Shown: positions 1 through 8,600 of the stretch, piece by piece
Numbering within the stretch: position 1 is the stretch's first letter
Layout: every line of letters begins with the position of its first letter
Assembly: GCA_945787805.1 (NCBI GenBank)
Contig: CALZID010000009.1
Coordinates: 1-64,000, forward strand
Length of the DNA: 64,000 nt
DNA from: an uncultured Clostridia bacterium
GTDB taxonomy: Bacteria > Bacillota > Clostridia > Oscillospirales > Acutalibacteraceae
Reading direction: 5' to 3'
The notes under the pieces: model-generated
Told to the model about the DNA's origin: nothing
What the model saw: only the letters and a program-made list of their open reading frames with translations
Database searches by the model: none
Position numbers and translations under genes: made by a program

Positions 1-1
1 G

Positions 2-664
2 ATACTCCCCTATAAAAATGGCTATTTATCAACTGTTTGTTGTGACATAGCCTTAGTAAAAAATGCAACCTACGATAGTCCACTTGAAATCCCGTGCTTA
101 AAAACAGAAATGCGAAAGCCCAACAAGCTCATTGCGTTTTCAAAGGCGGTACACAGTACCGAATATGATGCTTGGGTGCATTTTTACGAGGACGATACCG
201 CTTTTGAAAGGTTATGGAATAGACCTAACACCTATCTCCCTATCCTAAAGAAATTCAAAGGGGTTATATCTCCCGATTTTAGTGTCTATCGAGATATGCC
301 GTTGGTAATGCAACAATGGAATATTTATCGTAGCCGTGCAATCGGTCATTGGTTGCAAGAAAACGGAATACCCGTCATCCCAAATATACGCTTTGGCGAT
401 GATCGTACATTTGAATTATCTTGTGCGGGTATAAACAAGCACGGGGTAATCGCAGTAGGCTCTCACGGCTGCATAAGGCTACTGAGCGAACGCAAGTATT
501 TTATAAACGGCTTAAAATATGTGGTTAACATATTAGAGCCAAAAACCATTATGGTATATGGTGCTACACCGGACGAGGTTTTCGCACAGTATAAAGAATT
601 GGGGATTGAAATACTGCAATTCGACAGCGACTTTATGCAAAGTCGAAAGGCGGTGAGTGCTTAA
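2..664 (+). CDS. DUF4417-domain protein, 5' partial
   Basis: The reading frame is open from base 2 with no stop, so the gene almost certainly begins left of the window. The first ATG at 110 lies inside the conserved domain: residues read upstream of it (EIPCLKTEM) continue the family pattern. Visible family hallmarks are the FERLWNRP segment, the KKFKGVISPDFS stretch, a WN-YRSRAIG helix and a late MVYGATP strand. DUF4417 proteins are common on phages and integrative elements of Firmicutes, and their function is unknown. The stop overlaps the next start (TAATG), so the two are probably translated together. I am sure of the family from its motifs, but not of the true start or of any biochemical role. 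Confidence 0.75.
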   Translation: MLPYKNGYLSTVCCDIALVKNATYDSPLEIPCLKTEMRKPNKLIAFSKAVHSTEYDAWVHFYEDDTAFERLWNRPNTYLPILKKFKGVISPDFSVYRDMPLVMQQWNIYRSRAIGHWLQENGIPVIPNIRFGDDRTFELSCAGINKHGVIAVGSHGCIRLLSERKYFINGLKYVVNILEPKTIMVYGATPDEVFAQYKELGIEILQFDSDFMQSRKAVSA

Positions 665-1104
665 TGGGTGCAGGCTTTCACGGTGGTTTTGGTGGCACTC
701 ACGGTGCAGGCGAAAACCACAAAGATTACATTGAAAATACTCTGCCCAAGAGTTCACCTATTAAAATTCCGTCCTCTGCCACAGTAAAAGAAGAACAGAA
801 AAACGGATACGACCAAGTTAAATATACTTGGAAAAAGGGTGATTATTCTTATACAAGCCGTTGGCACACCCGCACCTCTAACGCTCCGAAGGAGCAAGGC
901 GATAGTTGGGTTGTTCAGCGTGATAAAGCAGGTATTGGTTACGGTAAAAATGCACGTCCTGCCAAGCACGAGATACTTGTTGGTAAAAATAAGTGGGTAT
1001 CAAAAAAGGAATGGCAGGCGGCTATCCGTGCAAGGAAAAACGGAACTGCTACAAAAGAACAAAAGGAGATGTTAGATAATGGACATTGGAAACCTAAAAA
1101 ATAA
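664..1104 (+). CDS. Polymorphic-toxin-like domain protein (candidate)
   Basis: This 146-residue basic protein has a Gly/His-rich N-terminus (GAGFHGGFGG, residues 2-11) and a compact C-terminal domain. Possible active or structural residues are the WHTRT motif near residue 67, a WVVQR strand, a KHE motif near residue 100, a W-x3-EWQAAI helix and a terminal GHW. The order of these motifs resembles free-standing or C-terminal domains that I recall from bacterial polymorphic toxins; that is recognition, not a search result. There is no signal peptide or LXG/WXG delivery region. It is translationally coupled to the DUF4417 gene upstream and overlaps the acidic gene downstream by 26 nt, an arrangement typical of toxin-immunity pairs. 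It could instead be an ordinary mobile-element accessory protein. Confidence 0.6.
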   Translation: MGAGFHGGFGGTHGAGENHKDYIENTLPKSSPIKIPSSATVKEEQKNGYDQVKYTWKKGDYSYTSRWHTRTSNAPKEQGDSWVVQRDKAGIGYGKNARPAKHEILVGKNKWVSKKEWQAAIRARKNGTATKEQKEMLDNGHWKPKK

Positions 1105-1453
1105 CTACACCTACTACGAGGGGTACGAGGACGAGGGTAAAATTGTTCTTTGTATCGAAGGCGACCAAGCTATTCACATTTGGGAAGGCTACTTTGATGA
1201 TATTTACGATACACCTACGCTTGACGGAAACGGATGGAAAGGTTTTACACGTGACTACCATCAATTTGAGGGAGTGTTTTCGGAGGACGGCGGTATTACT
1301 GAAATAGATCCGTCCGAATACCTTGAAGATTTACTGCTCTACAAGGAAAAGTCCTTTGAGTTTGAAGAAACAACCGAAGTATTTAACCTTATGGTTTCTT
1401 TCCTTGAAGAAGCAATCAAACAAGGTGTAAATGTAAAAACCGAAAAGGTGTAA
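1079..1453 (+). CDS. Small acidic protein, candidate immunity protein
   Basis: This is a soluble 124-residue protein, rich in Asp, Glu and aromatic residues, with no membrane segment and no motif I recognise. It starts inside the preceding toxin-like gene (26-nt overlap, different frame). Upstream, AAAGGAG lies about 8 nt before the ATG and serves as its ribosome binding site. Small acidic proteins encoded directly after a toxin domain are often immunity proteins; that function is inferred only from size, charge and position. A strong intrinsic terminator follows 7 nt after the stop, so this is the last gene of the little operon. Confidence 0.65.
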   Translation: MDIGNLKNNYTYYEGYEDEGKIVLCIEGDQAIHIWEGYFDDIYDTPTLDGNGWKGFTRDYHQFEGVFSEDGGITEIDPSEYLEDLLLYKEKSFEFEETTEVFNLMVSFLEEAIKQGVNVKTEKV

Positions 1454-1460
1454 TTTGTTT

Positions 1461-1496
1461 CACGGCAGAGGTTTGTTCTCTGCCGTGTGTTCTTTT
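1461..1496 (+). terminator. Intrinsic terminator of the DUF4417/toxin-like operon
   Basis: A perfect 10-bp stem (CACGGCAGAG / CTCTGCCGTG) with a 7-nt loop is followed by TGTTCTTTT. It sits 7 nt after the stop of the acidic protein gene. Confidence 0.9.
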
Positions 1497-1594
1497 CGTC
1501 GAGTATCAGGTCTTAGCAAAGTATAGCGCAATGTTAATAATGGGATATTTCAAAATGTAACTATGGATAATATTTTATACAAGTTGCATTTTTT

Positions 1595-1663
1595 AACCCA
1601 CTGACATCTTTGTACAGCGTGAAAGTGTCATAGTGGGTTACACACTTTGAAAAGGTGTGTAAC
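1595..1663. repeat. Two adjacent palindromes in the gene-free junction
   Basis: The first is an imperfect inverted repeat, AACCCACTGACA (1595-1606) against TGTCATAGTGGGTT (1626-1639). It is followed immediately, sharing three bases, by a perfect 9-bp one, GTTACACAC (1637-1645) against GTGTGTAAC (1655-1663). No T-run follows on either strand, so these are not standard terminators. They lie in the 253-bp stretch between the accessory genes and the core prs gene, where an element end, recombination site or protein-binding site would be plausible. Nothing else was recognised in 1497-1706. Confidence 0.5.
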
Positions 1664-1706
1664 AAAAAACGGCATAGCCAATAACTACACCGCTTACCCA
1701 AATCAA

Positions 1707-2876
1707 TTATTTAATTCCTGCTTTTTTAAGAAGAACATCAATCTTATCAGCCGGGTCAAGAAGTTTGCTGACCGATTTATCATGATTGAGTGTGTCTATG
1801 ATATATGAAAGATATTTTGAAAGTTCAACTTCGCAATACCATTCACGCTTTTTAAGTTCCGGCATTCTGTAAACCAAGTTTGTTGTGAATACCTTGTCAA
1901 AAAGACCGTCACGGTAAGCCTTGTCAAAATTCTCAAGACCGTTGTTAAAAAGACCGAATGCGGAGAAAATGAATACTCTGTTTGCACCGAGCTCTTTAAG
2001 CTTCTTTGAAACATCAAGCATTGATTCACCCGATGAAATCATATCGTCAATAATCATAACATCTTTTCCTTCAACATTTGAGCCAAGGAAAGAGTGCTCA
2101 ACAATCGGATTTCTGCCGTCAACAATTCTTGAATAGTCACGGCGTTTATAGAACATACCAAGGTCAAGACTCAAATAGTTTGAATATAACATACAACGGC
2201 TCATACCGCCTTCGTCAGGCGAAATAATCATTGTGTGTTCTTTATCGAGTTTAAGGTTGTCAACATTATTGACAAGAGCCTTAATCATCTGATAAGCGGG
2301 AGAAACATTTTCAAAACCGTGAAGCGGAATAGCGTTTTGAACACGGGCGTCGTGAGCGTCAAAAGTTATAATGTTGTCAACACCCATATCAAGACAAAGC
2401 TCCTGAAGCATAACTGCGCAGTCAAGAGACTCTCTTGAAGAACGCTTGTGCTGTCTGCCCTCATAGAGCATGGGCATAATAACAGTGATAGTGTTTGCCT
2501 TGCCGCCGATGGCCGAAATCGCTCTTTTAAGGTTGGCATAATGGTCATCGGGACTCATCGGAACTGTCTGACCGTACATTTTATAAGTTACACCGTGGTT
2601 AAAGGCGTCAATAAGAATATAAATGTCATATCCGCGAACTGATTCGTGAAGTGTACATTTACCCTCACCTGTACCGAAACGGGGGAATGTTGCGTTGAGA
2701 ATGTAAGTATCTCTCTCATATCCCGAAAAAGCAATAGTCGATTTGTGTTCTGAATCTTGCTGTGAACGCCATTGTACAAGATAACGGTCAATTTTCTCAG
2801 CCATTTCTTCGCATCCCGGTAAAGCAATAATACCGAGAGGCCCATTAGGTATTGTGGTAATTTCTCTGTCTGCCAT
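1707..2876 (-). CDS. prs: Ribose-phosphate pyrophosphokinase (PRPP synthetase)
   Basis: The enzyme makes phosphoribosyl pyrophosphate from ribose-5-phosphate and ATP, feeding purine, pyrimidine, histidine, tryptophan and NAD synthesis in the cytoplasm. The PRPP-binding signature VMIIDDMISSGES lies at about residues 273-285. The flexible catalytic loop region MLYEGRQHKRSSRES is near 136-150 and the FDAHD motif near 172-176. At 389 residues it is longer than the classical form of about 315. It has N- and C-terminal extensions like the long Prs found in many Clostridia. GGAGG lies 6 nt before the ATG. Its product is a substrate for the nearby pncB, and HisHF act in a pathway that begins with PRPP, but these genes are not in one operon. 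Confidence 0.92.
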   Translation of the reverse strand: MADREITTIPNGPLGIIALPGCEEMAEKIDRYLVQWRSQQDSEHKSTIAFSGYERDTYILNATFPRFGTGEGKCTLHESVRGYDIYILIDAFNHGVTYKMYGQTVPMSPDDHYANLKRAISAIGGKANTITVIMPMLYEGRQHKRSSRESLDCAVMLQELCLDMGVDNIITFDAHDARVQNAIPLHGFENVSPAYQMIKALVNNVDNLKLDKEHTMIISPDEGGMSRCMLYSNYLSLDLGMFYKRRDYSRIVDGRNPIVEHSFLGSNVEGKDVMIIDDMISSGESMLDVSKKLKELGANRVFIFSAFGLFNNGLENFDKAYRDGLFDKVFTTNLVYRMPELKKREWYCEVELSKYLSYIIDTLNHDKSVSKLLDPADKIDVLLKKAGIK

Positions 2877-2928
2877 AATTCAACCTCCGCTTTTGTTTGA
2901 AAACCATATATAAATATTTAACATTTAT

Positions 2929-2956
2929 ATAATACTATATTTTGTGGTTTTTGCAA
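2929..2956 (-). promoter_or_regulatory. Probable sigma-A promoter of prs
   Basis: On the minus strand TTGCAA (2951-2956) and TATTAT (2929-2934) are separated by 16 bp, about 50 bp upstream of the prs start. Confidence 0.55.
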
Positions 2957-2981
2957 TAGAAAATCAACAAAAAAATTAAAT

Positions 2982-4148
2982 TTAGTGAAAAGAGTGGTCT
3001 ATGGTAATAACTGTGAAAAATCTTTCGTCTATTTTGCTCAATTTTTCGTTAATTTGATTGATAATTTCTTCGTGACTGTCTTTGTGATTGTGCGGAAGAA
3101 GAATGTCGAAAATCAGGTTGGTATGAGTCGGACCTTCAACAACACGAAAATCGTGAATAGAAAGAGTTTCGTCAATTTCTTTGACAACATCGGCGGTCAT
3201 CTGACGCAGAGCGTTAATTCTATCATCGTCAACAATAATGGGGTCCATATGAATTGAAATGAGAAGTCCCATTTCGTTCATAATATCACGCTCAATAAGG
3301 TCAATTACATCGTGAGCCTCCATAATATCTATATTGGAAGGTATTTCTGCGTGAGCCGAAGCAAACCGTCTTTGCGGACCGTAATCGTGAATAATCAAAT
3401 CGTGCACACCCACAATATGCTCATAGGACATAATCTTGTTTTCAATAAGCTCAACATATTCTTTATCAGGCGGATTTCCCAATAAAACTCCCAAAGTATC
3501 TTTTGAAATATTGAAGCCGGTAAAAAGGATAAATCCCGCAACGATAAGGCCTAAAAATCCGTCAATATTGATATCGGAAAATGCAGAAACAATGATTGAA
3601 AGTGCGGCAACACCCGTTGCAAGACAGTCGCTGAAGCTGTCTTTCATAACCGCCATCATCGGTGCCGAATTTATTCTTTTACCCAGCTTTCTGTTGAATA
3701 TTCCGAGCCAAAGCTTTGCTGAAATACTTACAATAAGAATAATAAGTACCAACCAATTAAACTTGACGGGGACAGGATTTGTTATTTTGTCAACAGAGCT
3801 TTTTAAAAGCTCAAATCCCATAAGAAAAACAAGAACGGCAACTGCGAGAGCAGATATGTATTCGAGTCTGCCGTGACCGTAAGGATGTCCTTTATCGGCG
3901 GGCTTTGCAGAAAGCTTTACGCCGGCGAGAGAAACAATTGAAGAGCCTGCGTCGGAAAGATTGTTGATAGCGTCTGCGGTAACGGAAATACTGCCCGAAA
4001 TCATACCCGCAATATATTTGAATGCCGCAAGCAAAAGGTTCAGAATAATTCCTGTTGCACTGCCAAGCGTACCGTAGGCTGTTCGCACAGAAGCGTCCTT
4101 AGTGTTTTCACTGTCACGAATAAATAGCTTTACAAGTAATTCGGTCAA
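2982..4148 (-). CDS. Cation diffusion facilitator (CDF) metal efflux protein
   Basis: A polytopic membrane antiporter that exports divalent metal ions (Zn, Fe, Mn or Co; the substrate cannot be read from the sequence) in exchange for protons. About six membrane segments span residues 30-215. The metal-site helices carry DAINNLSDA (D59, N63, D66), and a second site lies in KDSFSD (D170, D174). The HPYGHGRLEY signature is at 88-97. A cytoplasmic dimerisation domain covers about 225-310, and a further C-terminal region ends in Asp/His-rich DHSFH. The start is TTG at 4148, preceded by AAGGGGG. It begins 3 nt after the TetR gene, so they form one operon. Metal-responsive control by that TetR is an inference. 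Confidence 0.9.
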   Translation of the reverse strand: MTELLVKLFIRDSENTKDASVRTAYGTLGSATGIILNLLLAAFKYIAGMISGSISVTADAINNLSDAGSSIVSLAGVKLSAKPADKGHPYGHGRLEYISALAVAVLVFLMGFELLKSSVDKITNPVPVKFNWLVLIILIVSISAKLWLGIFNRKLGKRINSAPMMAVMKDSFSDCLATGVAALSIIVSAFSDINIDGFLGLIVAGFILFTGFNISKDTLGVLLGNPPDKEYVELIENKIMSYEHIVGVHDLIIHDYGPQRRFASAHAEIPSNIDIMEAHDVIDLIERDIMNEMGLLISIHMDPIIVDDDRINALRQMTADVVKEIDETLSIHDFRVVEGPTHTNLIFDILLPHNHKDSHEEIINQINEKLSKIDERFFTVITIDHSFH

Positions 4149-4151
4149 GAA

Positions 4152-4748
4152 TTATACCCCCTTAGGTCTGTTTTCAACAACACCGAAAAGGCCGTTGGCA
4201 ATAAGCTGGCGCCAAAGCTCTGCCACTTGTCTTGCTGTCCATTCAGGGTGCTTTAAAAACCAACAATTCATAAGCCCGAAAGCGCCAAATTTGCAATATG
4301 CCGACGAAAGCTCATAAACACTTTTATTCATATCGGGGAAGAAAGAATTGCATAATTCCAAAACCTTTTCATCCAGAAGCGCACTCAGTTTAAACACAAA
4401 TTCCACATCACCGTGAGCGCCCATAAGCATTGTGAAAGCGTCTTTGTTCTCTTCGATGAAAATAACATATTTTTCAAGGATGTCAACAGGGTCTTTTACA
4501 ATCATTTTTGCGGTTACATTTTTAATAAAATCGTCAAAGTCATTATAAAGATTGGTTTCAATTGAATTAACTAAATCAGAGATGTCTTTATAGTGAAGAT
4601 AGAAAGTGCCGCGGTTAATTTCAACAAGGTCGGTGAGCTCTTTAACTGTAATTTTTGAAAGACTCTTTGTTTTTGAAAGCTCCGCAAGACCTTGACGAAT
4701 GAGTTTTTTGGTGCGTTTTACTCTAATATCATTATCATTTATAGGCAT
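4152..4748 (-). CDS. TetR-family transcriptional regulator
   Basis: A one-domain DNA-binding repressor with an N-terminal helix-turn-helix (about residues 28-55; ITVKELTDLVEINRGTFYLHYKD is the recognition region, split here as ITVKELTDLVEI and NRGTFYLHYKD). The C-terminal half is an all-helical ligand/dimer domain of the TetR_C type. I chose ATG 4748, not the upstream in-frame ATG at 4772, because AAGGAG sits 8 nt before it. It is the first gene of the operon with the CDF transporter and is divergent from the ABC exporter. A palindromic operator overlaps its own promoter, so autorepression is likely. The inducer is unknown. Confidence 0.9.
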   Translation of the reverse strand: MPINDNDIRVKRTKKLIRQGLAELSKTKSLSKITVKELTDLVEINRGTFYLHYKDISDLVNSIETNLYNDFDDFIKNVTAKMIVKDPVDILEKYVIFIEENKDAFTMLMGAHGDVEFVFKLSALLDEKVLELCNSFFPDMNKSVYELSSAYCKFGAFGLMNCWFLKHPEWTARQVAELWRQLIANGLFGVVENRPKGV

Positions 4749-4780
4749 GTGTATTCTCCTTATTCTTTTCAATATGAAGA

Positions 4781-4809
4781 ATTATAACATCACCGTGTTG
4801 AATAATCAA
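4781..4809 (-). promoter_or_regulatory. Promoter of the tetR-CDF operon
   Basis: On the minus strand TTGATT (4804-4809) and TATAAT (4781-4786) are spaced by 17 bp. The -35 lies inside the palindromic operator. Confidence 0.75.
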
Positions 4810-4824
4810 CAGTTGTTGATTATT
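4801..4824. promoter_or_regulatory. Palindromic TetR operator
   Basis: The perfect 11-bp arms AATAATCAACA and TGTTGATTATT are separated by GT. The site covers the -35 of the tetR-CDF promoter and lies about 117 bp before the start of the divergent ABC operon, so a bound dimer should block tetR-CDF transcription and might also affect the ABC genes. The assignment to this TetR is inferred from position. Confidence 0.75.
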
Positions 4825-4941
4825 TTTGTGAGTTTTTCATATAAATTTTACAAATATATTATACAAATATATATAGCAATATTCAAAAATATGTGATACA
4901 ATATATCTTATATATAAACTTTTGTATTAGGAGAGAAAAAA

Positions 4942-5643
4942 ATGTCATTTATTCAGTTTAATAATGTGGCAAAAACATATAAAATGGGCGAGATAGAAAT
5001 CAAGGCCCTTGACGGAATCAGTTTCCCGATTGAAAAAGGCGAATTTGTTGTAATTGTCGGCCCGTCGGGTGCAGGTAAAACTACCGTGCTTAACATATTA
5101 GGCGGTATGGATAAGCCTACTGCCGGCGAAGTTTGGGTTGACGGAAAAGATATTGCAAAATTCACAGAGCAAGAGCTTACAAAATTCCGCCGTGACGATG
5201 TGGGCTTTGTGTTTCAGTTTTACAACTTGGTTCAAAATCTCACAGCGGTTGAAAATGTTGAACTGTCAGCCCAAATTTGCGCCAACCCGATAGACGCAGA
5301 AAAAGTTTTAGGCGAAGTGGGGCTGGGCAACCGTCTTGATAACTTTCCGTCACAGCTTTCGGGCGGTGAGCAGCAAAGAGTATCAATTGCCCGTGCACTG
5401 GCTAAAAATCCGAAGCTTTTGCTTTGCGACGAGCCAACCGGCGCTCTTGACTATATAACGGGTAAATCAATTCTTAAACTTTTACAAGACACTTGCAAAG
5501 AGAAGAATATGACAGTTATTGTAATTACTCATAACTCTGCGCTTACTCCGATGGCAGACAAAATCGTTAAGATAAAAAACGGACAGGTTGATAAAATTCT
5601 CATCAATGAAAATCCTGCGTCCGTTGAGCAGATTGAATGGTAA
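4942..5643 (+). CDS. ABC transporter ATP-binding protein (MacB/LolD type)
   Basis: This 233-residue nucleotide-binding subunit powers the FtsX-like permease encoded next. Visible motifs are Walker [10 protein letters not shown] (40-48), Q-loop FQFYN (91-95), signature LSGGEQQR (139-146), Walker [13 protein letters not shown] (159-170) and a switch His in ITHNS. This set matches the MacB/LolD/YknY group, which work with type VII-fold permeases as mechanotransmitters or exporters of peptides, antibiotics or lipoproteins. AGGAG lies 9 nt before the ATG. The promoter region is AT-rich; TACAAT at 4897-4902 is a possible -10 without a good -35. It is divergent from the TetR operon. Confidence 0.93.
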   Translation: MSFIQFNNVAKTYKMGEIEIKALDGISFPIEKGEFVVIVGPSGAGKTTVLNILGGMDKPTAGEVWVDGKDIAKFTEQELTKFRRDDVGFVFQFYNLVQNLTAVENVELSAQICANPIDAEKVLGEVGLGNRLDNFPSQLSGGEQQRVSIARALAKNPKLLLCDEPTGALDYITGKSILKLLQDTCKEKNMTVIVITHNSALTPMADKIVKIKNGQVDKILINENPASVEQIEW

Positions 5644-5667
5644 TCAGAGCAGAAAAGGAAGAAAAAG

Positions 5668-8600
5668 ATGACTAAATCGTTAAGAAAAGACTTTGGCAGA
5701 GAAATAAAGAAAAATTTCAGCCGCTTTATTTCAATTTTGCTCATTGCAGCGCTCGGCGTTGCATTTTATTCGGGAATTCGTTCCTCAATGCCGGCAATGC
5801 AAAATACTGCCGATAAAATTTATGATGCGGAAAACTTTATGGATATCCGTGTTGTCGGTACTCTCGGAATAACAAAAAAAGACCTTAATAAAATTAAAGG
5901 CGTTCAAGGCGTAAATATGGCAGAAGGCTCAATCTCAAAGGATTTTATTTGCCTTGCCAATTCAAATGAAATAGTAACGAAAATTATTTCAATGCCCGAA
6001 AATATCAATGATGTGAAAGTCCGTGAAGGCAGATTTCCCACGGTTTATAACGAATGTGTTGTCAGCCGTGAGTTTTTAGATGCGTCGGGACTGAGCGTCG
6101 GTGATTCGGTTACATTCACAAGCGGTAACGACGAAGATGTCTTTGACACACTCGCTGCCGATACATACACAATCGTCGGTGTTTGTTCATCATCATATTA
6201 CCTTAACGGCGATATGGGAACAAGCAACATCGGTGACGGTATCGTTGACGGATATATTGTAATTCCCGAAGAAGCCTTCGTTATTGATTACTATACGACA
6301 GTACATGTTCTGGTTAACGGTGCAAAAGACCTTAACTGTTACAGCGATGAATATAACGAAAAAGTTCAAGAAGTAATTGACGGTATTAAAAATATATCTG
6401 ACAAGCGTTGTGTAATCCGTTTCAGTGAGGTTCGTGCAAGAAGCGCAGAAATGCTTCAAAGCGCAGTAAACGATTTTGAAAAAGCAAAACTTACCGCAGA
6501 GACAGAATTAGCTGATTCATATCAAAAACTTCTTGAAACAGAAGCGATGCTCGGGGATGCCCGCCAAAAGTTTGAAGAAGAAAAACAGGTTTTAGCAAAT
6601 GCCGAAACAGAGCTTCCTCTCAGAAAACAGCAGATTGCAGAAGCAGAGAGAGAAATAGCAGAAGGCGAAAAAGAACTTTCTCGAATGGAAGCCTCTTACG
6701 AAGAACAAAAAGTTAAGGTTCAGGTTGCAAAAGATGCATATGAACAAATGCTTCAAGACCCCAATGTCACTGACCAAGAGCTTGAAGACGCAAGAAATGC
6801 TCTTTTGCTTGTTACCGGAATTTACGACACTCTTGAAAAGCAGTTAAAAGCTAAGAGAGCAGAGTTAGAAGAAGGTAAAAAGGAAGTTGAAGAAGGCAAA
6901 AAAACAATTGCAGAGGTTGAAAAAGTTCTTGCCGATAAAAGCACAATAACAGAAACAGAGAAAAAACTTACCGATGCAGAAATTGAACTTCAACGGGGAA
7001 AAGAGCAATATGAAATTGCAAAGCAAGATGCACTTGACGAACTTGCAGATGCACAAGAAAAGCTCTCAAAAGCAGAAACAGATATCAATAATATGGAAAT
7101 GCCGGTATGGTATGTTCTTGACCGAAGCTCTGTTGAATCATATATGAGTTATACAACCGACGCTGAAAGTATCGGTGCAATCGGCACAGTATTTCCGATT
7201 ATTTTCTTCATTGTTGCCGCTCTTGTTGCTCTTACAACAATGACTCGAATGGTAGAAGAACAAAGAACGCAGATTGGCACCCTTAAAGCACTGGGCTACA
7301 GCAAGCGTTCAATAGCGTCAAAATATATCCTTTATGCGTTAACAGCAACATTGCTCGGAGGCATAATCGGCGTATTGATTGGCGAATATACAATACCGAC
7401 TGTAATCGTTTCGGCTTATAAGATGGTTTATTATAACCTTGGTGACCGTGTAATCGAATTTAATGCTCTTTACGGTGTTACAGCAGTTTTGGCGGCGATT
7501 GTATGTACGGTCGGTGCAGCATATCTTGCTTGCTACAAAACGCTTCGCGGCGGTGCGGCAGAGCTTATGCGTCCTGAAGCGCCGAAGGCCGGCAAGAGAA
7601 TTTTTCTTGAAAAGATTGACTCAATTTGGGAAAGACTTGACTTCGGCCAAAAAGCAGCTATGCGAAATCTTTTCAGATATAAAAAGCGTTTCTTTATGAC
7701 GCTTTTCGGTGTTGGCGGTTGTATGGCACTTTTGCTTGTGGGCTTCGGTATTCGTGACTCGGTTTCCGCAATGGCGACAAATCAATACGGTAAAGTATTT
7801 CAGTTTGACGGTATAGTCAGTGTTGATTCAACATTAACAAGAGCGCAGCGCCGAGCAATGCTTTCAGATATTTCTGATTTGTCAGATGTTGAAAGCGGGC
7901 TGCAAGCAAACAGAACAATGGTATATGCAACAAATTCAAACGATGCGAAATTCGAAAATGAAAAAAATGCGTATATGGTTGTACCGAGAAATATTGATGA
8001 CCTTAAACAGTTTATAAAATTGGAAGAAAGAACAGGACTTTTGACCGAGTTAAATCTCACAGATGACGGTGTAATTATCACCGAAAAATATGCGAATATG
8101 TTGGGCGTCGGCGTGGGTGACAGTATTTTTATCAGAAAGGGAGAGTCCGATTCGTTCACCAAAGAAGTTAAAGTTACGGGCATAACCGAAAACTATATTT
8201 TTAATTATATCTATATGACGCCGAATCTCTACCAGACAATCTATAATGAGTCGGCTGAGCTTAATACAATTTATATCAAAACAGTTGATTCGGTTAATGT
8301 TGCCGATTTCAGCGAACAAATTCTAAAAATCAACGGTGTCAATACGGTTACAATGAATGAAACCGAATTGAATAACCTTAAAGAAGTTATTAACAGACTC
8401 TATTTTGTCATCGTAATAATGATTCTTGCAGCAGGTGCTTTGGCATTTATCGTTCTTTATAACCTGAACAATATCAATATTACCGAGAGAAGACGGGAGC
8501 TTGCAACACTGAAGCTTTTAGGCTTCTATGACAATGAAACTGCCGCTTATGTGTTCCGTGAGAATATTGTGCTCACTGTACTCGGCACAATTCTCGGTAT

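Noticed and set aside
1461..1663. Tandem hairpins considered as a CRISPR remnant
   Set aside because: There is no repeated unit with spacers; these are separate palindromes of different sequence. No CRISPR array was seen anywhere in the window.
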